From: Hepsetus odoe
Taxonomy: Eukaryota; Chordata; Actinopteri; Characiformes; Hepsetidae
DNA length: 64,000 nt
Direction: 5' to 3'
Assembly: GCA_017165825.1 (NCBI GenBank)
Contig: CM029382.1
Span: 19,739,886-19,803,885, forward strand
A model generated the notes under the pieces. It did not search any database and was not told where the DNA came from. It was given only the letters and a program-made list of their open reading frames with translations. Position numbers and translations under genes: made by a program. Positions 35,493 through 47,600 of the stretch are shown here, in pieces. Every line of letters begins with the position of its first letter. The first letter of the stretch is position 1.

Positions 35493-38400
35493 GCTATTCT
35501 CTGTGGAATACACAAAACATGGAATTTGTTTAGCAGTTAAAATTTTACATTGTTTTAACACATTTTTGTAGAAATTTAATAATAAATTGACCAACAGAAA
35601 TGGTCCACATTACTTAGAAAAGCATTGTTACATTAACTTCCATTTAAAATTAGAATAATTTTCTCTTCTCTTGTAAAGTTACCTGTGTGGGGACACAAGG
35701 TTTATTACAAGAATGACATTTCAAATTGTGTTCATAGCATGTTTCTGTTATCATGTTGAAACTTAGAACATTGTTTATACTGCTACTTAAGCAGAAAATT
35801 GATTTTAAGGTATTTGTGACAAAAAAATCACTTTTTAAAAAAAAAGAGAGTAAAGAAGTACGTGAGATGTACTATACCTTTTTTTCTTTGTTTCTTTGTT
35901 TTATTTTATTTCATTATTATTTAGAATATTTAATTTAAGACTATTACATATAATCTCTGTACCCTATATAGACCATAAAAGTGTAAAATAAAACAAAATC
36001 AATAAATTACCCTTATTGTCAAAGTAACCACAAGTCACCAGAAACATAATGGATCCAAATTAATATTTTAATTAATTTGCAAAGCGCAAAAAAAAAGTTG
36101 TAAGCAAAAATTCTGGTTCTACTTTAAAAATGACAACAGAAAAGTTCAACAGAACAAAAGAGGTCAGGGAAGTGGATCCAACAAAAAGGTTTATCATAAA
36201 GTGTAGAAAGGTTTATTGCCTGCCACACAAAGACAGCGGCAGTTACAGGGTGTGCTCAGAAGACAGTAATCTGGGTCATCTGGGTCTTTGTGTTTATTCA
36301 TTCATGGCACCGCTCATTTGCCTTACGACCTTTATACAAAACAATTATGAGTGGAAAGCAAAAATTAATGCAGACTGCAAAAAGAAAAGCAAACTTTTCC
36401 AACCTTTTCAAATGTCACTTCTGGTCCAGAACTAGAGCTCTATTTTATTTAGAAATTCTCCTTTTCAAGGCTCTTTTTCAGGGGAACAAGGGTAGCATCA
36501 GAAACTTTAGGTATATTTTGGAGAATTGTGATCCTAAGATGATATTTTACTGTTTTTTTTCTTTTTGCTTTATCTTCAGGAAATGATTACTAGTGGGTCA
36601 GAATATCTGCTTCAAGCTTTGGACAAAAAGGTGTTCATCAAGGAGGTGAAAATTCTAGTACCACCAAGCTGGATCGGAACATATAAGAAAGCAAGGAGGG
36701 AAACCTATAGTAAGGTACAACATTCACAAGTCATTGTGCCATTTTGTATAGTGATCGTGGAAATAACTGCATAGTTATACACATATTGTGGAACAAATAA
36801 TATTTATTTCAGAATTTCTTGAGCATTTAATTGTGTGTTTTCTACTACAGGCCAGAATAATCATTGATAACCCCCACCCTGCATTTGGGGATGACCCATA
36901 CACAAAACAGACAAAGGGTTGTGGAGAAGAAAGCGAGTATATTCACTTCACCCCAAACTTTCTTTTAAATGACAATCTTATTAATGCTTATGGGCCTAGA
37001 GGTGAGTGCGTTGTCTAAAAATTTTAAAGAAAAAACACATTCTTGCACAATTTTACGGGAATGCAGTCTCACACTCATAACCTCTTCCTTCCTTTATTAT
37101 GTTTTATTTTTCAGGAAGGGTTTTTGTGCATGAATGGGCTCACCTCAGATGGGGGTTGTTTGATGAATATAATGAAAAACAGCCTTTTTACTCATTTAAA
37201 AATGAGATTCAGCCTACAAGGTCACATTGTTATAAATTCACTCTACACTATAAAATGTGAGTAATATCAAGCTTTTATTAACTAATAAATATCCTCTTGT
37301 GTATTTGTGCACCTCAGATGTAGCAGGGAGATAACTGGCCAATGGTATGAACTGTTCAATGGAATTATTCTGCCTTGCCGCAATGATGCTCAAACAGGTT
37401 TACCCACCAAGGAATGTCAGTTCTTTCCTGACAAGGAGCAACAAACAAATGCCTCAATAATGTACATGCAAAGCTTAGACTCTGTAAGTTAAACATTTAT
37501 TTCTGAAATAGAAATATTGTGGAGCTAGATGGAACATAGCTTATAACAAGGAAGCTCTTTCTGCAGATAAAAGCATTTTGCCATGAAGAGGAACACAACA
37601 CTGAAGCTGAAAACATGCAGAATATGAAATGTGACTATAAAGCTACACGTACAGTGATCTTTCAAGATTCTGTAGACAAGGCTGCCCTTCAGGCTTTAAC
37701 ACCTCTGCAATCCCCTCCACCACCCCCAACATTCACAATTATCCAAAGGCGTCAGCGGGCCATCTGCCTTGTTCTTGATGTCTCGGGAAGCATGCAGGTA
37801 TTTTGCCATTGAATAGTAAAATAAATTACCATGATCTGTGTAAAGCAGAGATGAAGTGCATATCACAAAATAGTCAATAATGTCCACAATGCTTGTTGCT
37901 TATGGCACTCTGTGCTCTTTGGCAAGATGTGTTATGTATGAAATTCAATTTGTTTGAAATTTCCTGTACTGAATGACATAATGCCAGAACATTCAGATCT
38001 CTGATTTGCTTATGTGTGTATGTGCGTGTGTGTGTGTGTGTGTAATGATAGTTGCTATTATAATCCTGTTATCATTATTGCCATGTGGACACGTGTTAGG
38101 GGTTACAAGGTAATTGGACCATGCACCACCTGAAGACCTGTTTTCTTTTTTATTGGTGACTCTGGGATTACCCACTACTACCTAATCACATTATGTGATC
38201 CTATATTGGAAGGAAAAATCAGGCTTAGATCAAATTTGGGTGGTGGTCTAGTGGTAGGACACTTGTCTATGGACCTCTGGGTCAAGAGATCCCAGGTTTG
38301 AATCCCACCTTCAGCATTACCATCACTAGGTCTCTGAGCAAGACCCTTAACCCTGAGTTGCTCCAGGGGGACTGTCCCTGTAATTAAGACATGGAAGTCG

Positions 38401-40155
38401 CTCTGGATAAGAGAGTCTGCTAAATGTAATGTAAATTTATAGTACTCTGGTTATGCAAACTAAATTCTCTTGTTTTACCATAGTAAAATATGTAATTACA
38501 AATATTACATTTACTTACTCCAAACTTGCTAATAGATGGTTCAAATATCATGGATGGCAGGATGTGAAGGAAAGCATAGCTTACAGGCCATCGATGTTGC
38601 TATAGTTTTTGGTGAAATACTGTGTGCTGTGGCTTGTGGTTGTGTTTTAATGCTTTCAAATGCTGCAGAATTAGTGTAGAGAAGAAAGTACTAATGATGT
38701 GAGAACTATTTGTATTTCTATTTTTTATCTGTAAATTGTAAAAATGTATAATGTTGTTTATGATCATTTGTTCAAAGGGTGGAAGAATACTTCGACAACA
38801 ACAAGCTGCTAGGATTTTCCTAAGTGAGATTGTGGAGGAGGGAGCACATGTGGGCATTGTTATGTTTAGTACTGATGCAAGTATTCTGAGCCAATTAATT
38901 AAAATTGATGGTAAAGCCTCAAGAGACAGTTTAATAAAAAAGCTTCCAACAGTTGCATCTGGAAACACAAATATGTGTAATGGACTTAGGAGAGGCTTTG
39001 AGGTAAGATACAATACAGTATGTGTAGAGTGTAGGCTTTTCTTATGCAGTATTTGTGCTCCTTTTTGGAAAAACAAACATTTTGGATTAAAATGAATTTT
39101 CAACTTCATCAAATAATCCTACACATAAAATCCTTTTTATCATGTATTTCAGGTGCTTAAGCAAGATGATCAAAGCGCAGAAGGAGATGATGTGATTTTC
39201 CTGACAGATGGTGAAGCAACAGATAATGTTCAGGGTTGTTTACAGTCAGCTGTGGACAGTGGTGCTGTCATCAACACTTTAGCGCTTGGTCCGAGTGCCT
39301 CAAACGTGCTGATAACCATGGCCAATCGAACAGGTAATGATAATGCAAATGTGATCTTGGACAGTGCATCATATAAACATTTCTGCTTGAATTTGCCCAT
39401 ATTAACTGTGTGTGATCTATCCAGGGTGTTCTTTCATCCTTTGAATGTGGGATAGTGCTAGCACCCCTCCACATCCTTGCCCACATAAGTGGCTCAGATA
39501 ATGGATGGATGAATGGATGGATGAATGGATGGATGGGTGGTTGAATGGATGGAATTTCCATAATTTTAGCAATTGACCTAACATAGTTTTGTCTTTCTGT
39601 TGTTTATTAGACGGAAAGTTTGTGGTTGCTGATGACTCTTTGCTTTCCAACCAACTTGTGGATGCTTTTTCTTCACTTACATATTCAGATGGAGATCTCT
39701 TTAAACAGACTATTCAAGTGAGCTTTATTCCATCTTTCCACTGAAATATGAAATTGTGAGTCTCCTTTATTGATTTTGTTTCTTTTACAAACAGCTTGTG
39801 AGTACTGGAATAACAACTACTGACTGGTTCAATGGAACAGTGCCCATTGACCGTACTGTAGGAAATGGCACCACCTTTACAATAATCTATGAAAGATCCA
39901 CACCCACCGTGTTCATACAGGCACCAAATGGTGCAGTGTATAATCAGGCAAATATCACTGATTCTACATCAGCAAAGACAGTCACATTAAATATTCCTGG
40001 AACTGCAGAGGTATGACAGTCATTTTTGGAGAGTCATTCCTTTTTAGTGTAATTTGTGAATAATATAAAGCTGTTTAAATGGTAATAAAACCTATACATT
40101 CTTTGCAACTAACAATCAATCATGTATATTTGTGTAATAAAATATAATTTTAAAG

Positions 40156-40187
<32 letters not shown>

Positions 40188-43100
40188 ATTAACTGCGTGG
40201 GATGGTGACTTCAGTAAAATCTTCCTGCTTTTTCTTATGAATGGAAGCCTGGAAACTGGAAATACAGCTTCCTCAACAGAGAATCAACTGCTCAGACAAT
40301 GACTTTAACAGTAACCACTCGGGCAGCGGATTACAATGTTCCTCCAGTCATGGTTAAAGCCCAAATGAATGAGCTAAGCAGTGATGGCAGTAAACCCTTG
40401 GTAGTGTATGCTGAGGTCCGTCAGAATTACAATGCTGTGATCGGGGCCAACGTCACAGCCACCCTTCAGTCTGATACCGGACATTCAGTAAACTTATACC
40501 TCCTGGATAATGGAGCAGGTACTGCTGCTGATTTCTACCTACATGCAAAAAATGATCAGAACATTAAAGGTTTTGTTTATCATTAACTAATCCTTATTTA
40601 ATCAAAGACCAGATGTTTTAGATGCTGTTTATACTGATGAAGATTTAATCTTTTACAGCGGCTGATGTTCTTAAAGATGATGGCATCTATTCTAGATATT
40701 TCACAAAACTAAATTCTGGAAAGTACAGCCTGAAGGTGGAGGTTACAGACTATAAAGAAAACCTAAGGTTTTCAGCCAGCAGATATAGTGGTGCAGTGTA
40801 TATACCTGGATATATTGTCAACGGTAAGCAGGGAAAACTCATTGTCTTGAATAAAGTTACTGCTAACAGTAGAACATGATGTTTTTTTAAACTGTTGTTT
40901 TGACATTATTCCTGCTCTAGTGTCAAACCTCAACCACTACTTCCTTTGAAATGCTACTATGCAGTGTCTTTTCCCTAGCCCCATGACACTGTAAAGATAG
41001 TTATATGCCTGACTCTGTCTTTCTGTAAGACAGCGGTGTCAAACTGAATTCCATTCAGGCCATAGTTCTGCAGATGTTTAATTTCTTTTGGCATTCTGAA
41101 TTAATCTAAATCTTAGCTATTCTGATGTCTACAAGGATAGAAACCCCCCAAAAAGGCAATAATTTTCTTAGAATCCTAAGATTAAAAACCAAATAGCTGG
41201 AGGCATTCCAAAACACCAGGTTTATTTGAAATTTTTTAAATGCACTGGTTAGATTGTGCTCATGGATTCAGCTACTCATGATTGGTCCATAGACCTGGAG
41301 GAGGACACATAATATTTTTCTGGCTACATCAGCAAATGCCTAGAGGATGTTGCTGTCTTCAAAAGTGTCCCCATCAGAGCCAACAAGAAGCCTGTGTGGA
41401 GCAGAGCAGAGGTTAGGGCGCTCCTGAGAGAACAGGATGCTGCCTTCCGGTCTGGAGATTGAGCTGCTTTCAGAAAGCAAGGGTCAACCTCTTTTTTCAC
41501 CATCAGGTATTTAATGTGAAAAGTGGGCTATGCACAGAAATTTCAGAGTTACTTTGACAACATTAGAGAGATGCACTGGCTGTGGATAGGAATTCAGTCT
41601 GTCACACAATACAAACCTGCAACCAGCAGCAGTGATGGGGCCCCTCACTCAGGAATTAAATGTGTATTACAGATGGATATTCAGACTTCTCTTCATCTCT
41701 CCCTCTTACCCCTGGACACATCATTCCACAAAAGCTGGTAGTGAAATTAAATGAGCTGGGACTGAGCCCCTTTCATTGTAATTGGGTTCTGTCTGTCAGA
41801 CAGGCCTTAGTCTGAATGAATTATATTTCTGTGCTGGCACTCACACTACAGTGAAAAGTGAACAGGTCTTCTGCATCAACCCATCCAACCCATCAGGGCA
41901 GTGGTGGCCTAGTGGTTAGGGAGTTGCCACCGCATCGGAAGATTGTGGGTACCTTCCCACTAGGTCACTACTGCCCTACATAAAAGAGGGAGTCAAGAAC
42001 AAGTGTGCATATGACATTACCTGGACCATTTATTCCACCAAGAAGTCCCTGCAGTGTCTCCACTTCTTAAGACAATAGAACCGGGTGGTGGTGGTCTAGT
42101 GGTAGGGTGCTTGCTTATGGACCTATGCCTCAAGAGGTCATAGGTTCAAATCCCTCCTCTGGCAATACCGTCACTGGGTCCCAAAGACCCTCAACCCTGA
42201 ATTGCTCGGGGGGACTGTCCCTGTAATTAGGAAATGGAAGCTGCTCTGGATAAGAGCGGCTGCTAAATGCTGTAAATGTACCACATAGAGGGTCCTGATC
42301 AATTGCATCACTATAGCAGTGCCAGTGCCGTGGATTGTCAGAACAGCTGCCCACATCTTTGGGACGTCCCTCCCTTTTCTGCAAGACATTTTCCAAAAAT
42401 ACTACAATCAGACTGTGGGACAGCTTTCTTCCACAAATCATCAAATTCTTAAATGCGCTGCTTACTCCCTTAACATACAAACACATGCAAAATGCAAACT
42501 GATATATAGATGCACTTTTGCTCTTTTTATCACTTTTGCTTTTTTTATATACTGCACTTGGAGGTGGTGAACATGTGCAACAATGTATTTGCACAATTAC
42601 CCATGTTTCTTCCTTTAAAATGTTAAATAAGGGAACCACACTGTCTCATCTCAGTGTATCACTATGTCTAATTGAGATGACAAAGTTCACTCTCACTCTC
42701 ACTCTTTACAGGTCAAGTAGAGCTAAACCCACAGAAACCCACAGTGAATGTGCAGCCAGTAGATGTTGGCAGCTTCACCAGAACAGCCATTGGGGAAAGC
42801 TTTGTGGTGAATGTACCCGCAGGAGTAAGCCCGCCAAACTTCCCTCCCAACAGGATCACAGATCTAAGTGCTGAAATCCAAGAGGACACTGTCCTTCTCA
42901 ACTGGACAGCTCCGGGTGAGGACTTTGATCAGGGAACAGGTAAGTATCATCCCATTCCATAATTCTAACACCAATTGGCTTGATACTTGCTGACAAAGCA
43001 AACTGAGTGAGATAACTTAATAGATACTACAGAAGAATAGTGATACTACAGAAGTGGTTACTGCAGTGTTCTGTTAGCATTTTTAGGATATTTTCACACA

Positions 43101-43760
43101 GACAACACTTCTGTTTATCAAACAATGTGCCCCAGCACAGATATATATGATATATAACTTGCGTATTAGATTGAGCTCATTGTAAAGTTTTGCATTCTTC
43201 TTCTTTTAACACACCTGATCATAATCCCCTTAGAAAGCACTTCATAAACTGAATCGATGGGAGAGGAGGAGAGAAAATTGTACATTTTGTTGGTCCTCCA
43301 GCCACTGAGTACACAGTACACTGTAAAAACTGCACCACCCTAACTTTTTTCTTTTTTTTTTTCTTTTGAAGCCAAATCCTATGAAATTCGGTGGAGCGAA
43401 CGTTTGGAGATGCTTCAAAAAAACTTCAGCGATGCTTATTTAGTAAACACATCGACACTCCAACCACAAGAGGCAGGTTCACCCGAACAGCTTTCCTTCC
43501 TGCCTGAAATCACAATCCATAATGGCACCATACTGTTCTTCGCTGTTCAATCAGAGGACAGTGACACAATGAAGTCTGAGGTTTCCAATATTGCCAGAGT
43601 TACAAAGTTTATACCAAGTCCTAAACCACCTGCCATTTCAAACCCAGGCCTGAACCTGACTGCTATAGTGGTCTCAGTTTGTGTGGTAACAATAGTAGCT
43701 GGTCTAATAGCTGCTGTAACTACATGGGCAATTAAACGAAAGAAGGTTATTAAAGTCTGA
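35046..43760 (+). CDS. Calcium-activated chloride channel regulator, CLCA copy 2
   Basis: Fourteen coding exons: 35046-35195, 36580-36714, 36851-37001, 37115-37220, 37318-37483, 37567-37797, 38778-39002, 39153-39333, 39611-39717, 39795-40010, 40248-40518, 40659-40823, 42712-42939, 43372-43760; 906 aa. Every exon but the last has exactly the same length as in copy 1, and all phases match, so this is a tandem duplicate. Conserved features are the signal peptide (MAKTFGVVLLLLNALGPVTG), HEWAH at 151-155, MIDAS DVSGS (307-311) with GNTNMC and FLTDGE, the NWTAPGEDFDQG segment of the FnIII-like region, and a C-terminal hydrophobic anchor followed by KRKKVIKV. Intron 12 here has a normal GT donor. 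Introns carry a family B SINE (38238), GGATGG repeats (39500) and a Rex1-like LINE (41330-42700). It probably acts as a surface or shed regulator of chloride conductance, as inferred from the family. Confidence 0.95.
35408..35490. repeat. (TA)n microsatellite
   Basis: About 80 bp of TA with two TTATTA interruptions, in intron 1 of CLCA copy 2. Confidence 0.85.
38026..38042. repeat. (GT)n microsatellite
   Basis: Short GT run in CLCA copy 2 intron 6. Confidence 0.7.
38238..38437 (+). mobile_element. Family B SINE, full length
   Basis: Head GGGTGGTGGTCTAGTGGTAG, B-box CCAGGTTTGAATCCCACC, CTTAACCCTGAGTTGCTCC, GATAAGAGAGTCTGCTAAAT and an AATGTAATGTAAATT end. Confidence 0.75.
39408..39550 (+). 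repeat. Retroposon tail with GGAT/GAAT tandem repeats
   Basis: TCTATCCAGGGTGTTCTTTC is followed by AATGGATGGATGAATGGATGG in runs, inside CLCA copy 2 intron 8. A truncated relative of the element at 379. Confidence 0.65.
40155..40183. repeat. (TA)n microsatellite
   Basis: TA run in CLCA copy 2 intron 10, the same intron that has a TA run in copy 1. Confidence 0.75.
41896..41977. repeat. Inverted pair of SINE heads
   Basis: GGGCAGTGGTGGCCTAGTGG at the left is mirrored by CCACTAGGTCACTACTGCCC at the right, with a short spacer containing GGAAGATTGTGGGT. Confidence 0.6.
42083..42279 (+). mobile_element. Family B SINE, full length
   Basis: Head GGGTGGTGGTGGTCTAGTGG, B-box TAGGTTCAAATCCCTCC, GATAAGAGCGGCTGCTAAAT, ending TGTAAATGTA. 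Nested in the Rex1-like LINE. Confidence 0.75.
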
Positions 43761-43879
43761 ATACAGTATAAGTCCATCAAAATTTCAAATTTGAAATGAA
43801 GAACTTTTGGTAAATATATTAAGCATCACTTAGAGACACATTTCTGTGATGTGCATGTAGGTGCATTGCATAAAGAAGG

Positions 43880-43885
43880 AATAAA
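43880..43885 (+). terminator. CLCA copy 2 polyadenylation signal
   Basis: AATAAA about 120 bp after the stop codon. Confidence 0.5.
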
Positions 43886-43944
43886 TGAACAAACTTGGCT
43901 CTGCTGAGATGATTTGGGGTCATTAATTTCCTTCCAGTCATGTT

Positions 43945-44230
43945 AGGTGCTGACTGTGCTGACTGTGGACACCTGTGCGCACTTTGGTAACAGGTCTGTC
44001 TCACTGGGGCTGGCTTTATAAGCCCCAGTGAATCAGAGCAGAGCGTTTGCCATTTTTTCTGGTTTTGGGTTTTTTTTGGATATCTTTGGGATTCTGGATT
44101 TGGTGCTTTTGTGTTTTTTTGGACTTCCTGGGTTCCTATGGTTCTCAGGTTGTTTTGTTTATGCCTAATAAAGTTGAGCACAAGATCCCTGGCAATGTGA
44201 TTACGTTCAGCCACTCCCCCCATGACATTT
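43945..44230 (+). repeat. LTR-like element, plus copy
   Basis: CACCTGTGCGCAC, GGCTGGCTTTATAAGCCC, AGTGAATCAGAGCAGAGCG, then CTAATAAAGTTGAGC, ending CCCCCCATGACA. Related to the minus-strand copy at 33535-33760. Lies just after CLCA copy 2. Confidence 0.4.
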
Positions 44231-44299
44231 ACAGGATATATAGCCCAGGAATGTGAGTTAGCACATTCAGTCATGAGCATTATCTTGCACAATACTGCA

Positions 44300-45460
44300 C
44301 TTACTTTTTCACCACTGTTCTAGTTTATGTGAAGAATGAGACTGGCTTTTGAAAATATGTCTAATATGGTGATGTTTTAGTTTGTCTTAAATGATGTTTC
44401 TGATGCAAATAAACAACATAAACTTAAATAATCTGAAATAATCTTGCTTTTTAATAGGGACAAGAAATTAAAATGAATTTTATGAAGGAATTTTAATGAA
44501 AAGTAACAGCTTTTGAATAAAAAAAATAGTTCTAATGCAATTAATTTTACACCTCAATGATCATCATGATCATCATTATGTTTTTGCTTCATCAGTAGAC
44601 TATGCCTTAGAATATTAGATATCCCTTGTTCACTATCAGTCTCACAGTAATCAGGTGGGTGGTGGTGGTCTAGTGCTAGGGTACCACCACGTTACCATCT
44701 ATTTTTATCCAAAATATCCTTTAAATACACTCTGATGTCACTATTTAGAAGAAAAAGACTGTTTACTTATTGAAAAATGAATGACTAGCATATAGGGTGG
44801 AATAGAACGGAGCCATTATGAGCATTCTGGGGGGCATTATAATAACATTATAGTAACATTTATCCCTGTTTGATTAATAAAATCATAAAACTACACAATA
44901 TACCATTCTGAATATGTTTGCGAATCCTCATTGCTTTTTAATGTGTTGCTCAGTGAGACAGTAGTTTTTGTCCTACTCCCAGTAAAAAGAATTCAATAAT
45001 GCATTTTTTGTTTCATATTTTGGATCAGAAATGGATATTTTCATATCAGAAATATGCTATTTTTGGGATATCCCTGTTTCCATTACATATTCTGCTAATG
45101 CGCTGGAGGTAAAATGTGGTCAGGTTTGTGTTTTCAAATACTGATTTCAGTTCATGGGAAACTAACAGATGATGCAGACATTTGCACAACCTTTGATAAT
45201 ATTAGACATGTTCATTCTTTTGCTGGGAATGTTTTTTGTGAAATTGTTGCCACCCGAAGAACTAAAACCAACCAATAACACACATCCAAACAAGGTCATA
45301 ATACAATTTCTTTATTTACAAAGGTCCACATCCAAGTGGTTGCTATGTTACCTTGTCAAAAGGCTGATAATGTTGGAAAAAGTACAAACGAGACAGAGAT
45401 AACCACATGAATATAAGTCAGAATCAGTTAGGATTCCTTTTTGGTTTGTGCAGTTAATGC
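44300..45460. other. Gene-free stretch between CLCA copy 2 and the endonuclease gene
   Basis: AT-rich. It holds only a family B head fragment at 44654-44690 (GGGTGGTGGTGGTCTAGTGC). The endonuclease promoter should lie here, but I see no clear TATA box. Confidence 0.4.
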
Positions 45461-45466
45461 TTAATC

Positions 45467-46855
45467 ATGCACATCTGCATTTTTCTGATTGCCACCGTTG
45501 GCTTGTTCCTGGCCTTTACCAAAGGCGATGTGGTGTCTGACTTCCACAATGAACCTGAGTGCATAAAGTTTTTCTACAAAAGCAAAGTGCCACAATGGGG
45601 ATCAGCTACACCTGGTGCTACCCATCTCTGCCAGCGCTTCCTGAACAGGTACCACTTTGCCACGCTGTACGACACACACAATCGTATTGCTGTCTACTCT
45701 GCTTACATCTTCGGGCCCAGTAATGGGGGAGGAAGAGAAAAACGCTGGTTTGTGGAGCCCCAGGTGAGGGATATGATAATATTTGATATTCATTTGTGTT
45801 ACAACCAAAGCAGTCTTTGGGTTTTGTAAACAGGCTTTGCTTTTTTTTTTTTTGTAAATACAAGCCATCTCTACATTTTGTATGTTTCTAGCTGGTGAAT
45901 CAAAACTGGGGAGGCGAGATGAAGGAAGGGTACTGGTTGGAGAAGGACAACCCTGGTATTTATCAGGGTGAGAGACAGGCTCTGAATGAGGATTATACTC
46001 ACTCGGGGTTTGATCGCGGACATCTCAATCCCAACAGGCACCATGCAGGCATGTAAATATCTCATATATCTGAAGAAATATGCAATGTTTTTCAGTGCAC
46101 ATAATCAGCTTTTTACTTACACAGATTTCAGTGTTGAGATAAACTCTTTTAAACATGACCTTTCTATTTGTTGTGAAGTAACCATGGGCTGATTTTACTT
46201 TTGTAAAAAGTGGTTTCCTGTGAGTTGAACCACAGATCAATCAGCTTTAATTCTTTAAATCATTGTTTTTTTTTTCATAAATCGTTATCTGCCCATTTAA
46301 AAAAAAAAAGAAAGATTTTTAAATGTCTAATTTTTACTAATCAAGTATAAAGTTTTGTTCTTACTGTTCATAAAACCTGGAGAAACAATCATGAATTCAG
46401 GATTTTAAATTATTTACCTTTGTATAGCAATTTGTCTTTATTACTTTTATGTTCTGTTACTTCTAGTTCCAAGTCGTAATGCTACGTTCACGCTGACCAA
46501 TGTGGTGCCCCAGAACTCAAAACTGAACCAGAATGCCTGGGCTAATTATGAATCCAAACTGACTAGTATGTTCAAAACTCAGTGTGACAAGGCCTACGTG
46601 TTGGTAGGTGCCATCCCATCTGCTGACGACTGGATCATCAAGAACAATATCAAACGGGTCAATATCCCTGAATACTTGTGGAATGCCTACTGCTGCGTTG
46701 ATGCCAATGGCATTCCTATTCGTAGTGGTGCAGCAATTGCCCTCAACACAGAGCAGAATTTAGTTGAGGAATACACACTGGATAAAATTACTGATTTCCT
46801 CCAGAAATACTCCAATTCACCAGTTGGAGAGCTGTTCTACAACCAGTGCCAGTAA
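45467..46855 (+). CDS. Secreted DNA/RNA non-specific endonuclease (ENDOD1-like)
   Basis: Three exons: 45467-45763, 45892-46048, 46467-46855; 280 aa. The N-terminus is a signal peptide (MHICIFLIATVGLFLAFTKG). The body matches the NUC/ENDOD1 family: LCQRF, YDTHNRIAVYSAYIF, then DRGHLNPN with the DRGH active-site motif at residues 140-143, and LTNVVPQNSKLNQNAW, which supplies the metal-binding Asn region. Enzymes of this family cut DNA and RNA using a His general base and a divalent metal. Mammalian ENDOD1 is about 500 aa with a C-terminal membrane segment. This protein stops at FYNQCQ without one, so it is likely secreted, like the short ENDOD1-like paralogues common in fish. Exon 2 can only join exon 3 in frame through a GC donor at 46049. 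The ATG at 45456 is out of frame. Confidence 0.92.
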
Positions 46856-46962
46856 TGTGTTGCAAAATGACTCTTTATAGCTTGTCAGAAATATAATGTA
46901 GTAGCTTGGCAAAAAAATTATCTTCTAATGCAGCATGTTCTTTTAAAAAAGAGCACTGTTTC

Positions 46963-46968
46963 AATAAA
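46963..46968 (+). terminator. Endonuclease gene polyadenylation signal
   Basis: AATAAA about 110 bp after the stop codon. Confidence 0.5.
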
Positions 46969-47367
46969 AATGCCATTGCAATTTGAAACTCAAGAAATAC
47001 ATTTTTTTCAAAATATGACTATTGGTGTATTTACTGCCCAGCTAGACTTGATGTCTGCATTTTGCAAATTATTCATTCAATGGTTCATTTGAACTATTTT
47101 ATAGATTTATTTTTGTTAAGGTTTACAAAAAGTTGCTTAAATGGATATCTGATAAATGTCCATTTTTAATTGAATCATTGCAATTCCTGGTTGTTCCTGT
47201 CATAATTAACAGTAGCAGTATTCTAAAACTAAGATTTCAGTTTAATAACGTGACATCAGTGTTGATAGCTAAAGCTAGCTTATGAATTCAGAGAATGAAT
47301 TACAATTTTATTGTCAACTTGGCAGGTGACTGGGCAGGTGATTTAGCACTGATGTTAATCAAGTGAA

Positions 47368-47600
47368 AAAGTGAACGTGAAAAACCTTGTCATTGCAAGG
47401 TCACAGCACAGCGAACCACAACGAAATTGGACCTCTGCATTTAACCCATGCAAACACCGTGCAGCAGTGGGCAGCTATTGAAAGCGCCCAGGGAGCAGTG
47501 ACAGGGACGGTGCCTTGCAGCAACCTACTGGTGAGGGAATCAAACCCACAATCTTCTAATGCAGGGGCAACTCCCTAACCACTAGGCCACTGCTGCCCCT
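47368..47600 (-). mobile_element. Family A SINE, full length
   Basis: Reverse of AGGGGCAGCAGTGGCCTAGT, TGGGTTTGATTCCCTCACC, a body with GGGCGCTTTCAATAGC, and tail GAGGTCCAATTTCGTTGTGG. Confidence 0.8.

Larger units (their letters stand above)
41330..42700 (+). mobile_element. Rex1-like LINE, decayed
   Basis: In intron 12 of CLCA copy 2. The plus strand reads KPVWSRAEVRALLREQDAAF, then WIGIQSVTQYKP at 41570-41620, the region before the RT in Rex1/Babar-type elements. The 3' part includes KKSLQCLHFLRQ at about 42030, then a SINE insertion (42083-42279), then the region from 42320 to the 3' end with GTATCACTATGTCTAATTGA. Several stops make it inactive. Confidence 0.6.

Noticed and set aside
39417..39650. 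Minus-strand frame rich in HPFIHPSIHS
   Set aside because: Translation of the GGAT/GAAT microsatellite, not a protein.
42130..42639. Minus-strand frame of 169 codons
   Set aside because: It reads through a family B SINE and LINE debris on the reverse strand; SINE-derived peptides recur at all copies.
46025..46070. GT donor at 46056 for endonuclease exon 2
   Set aside because: Using it gives phase 2 and an immediate stop in exon 3.
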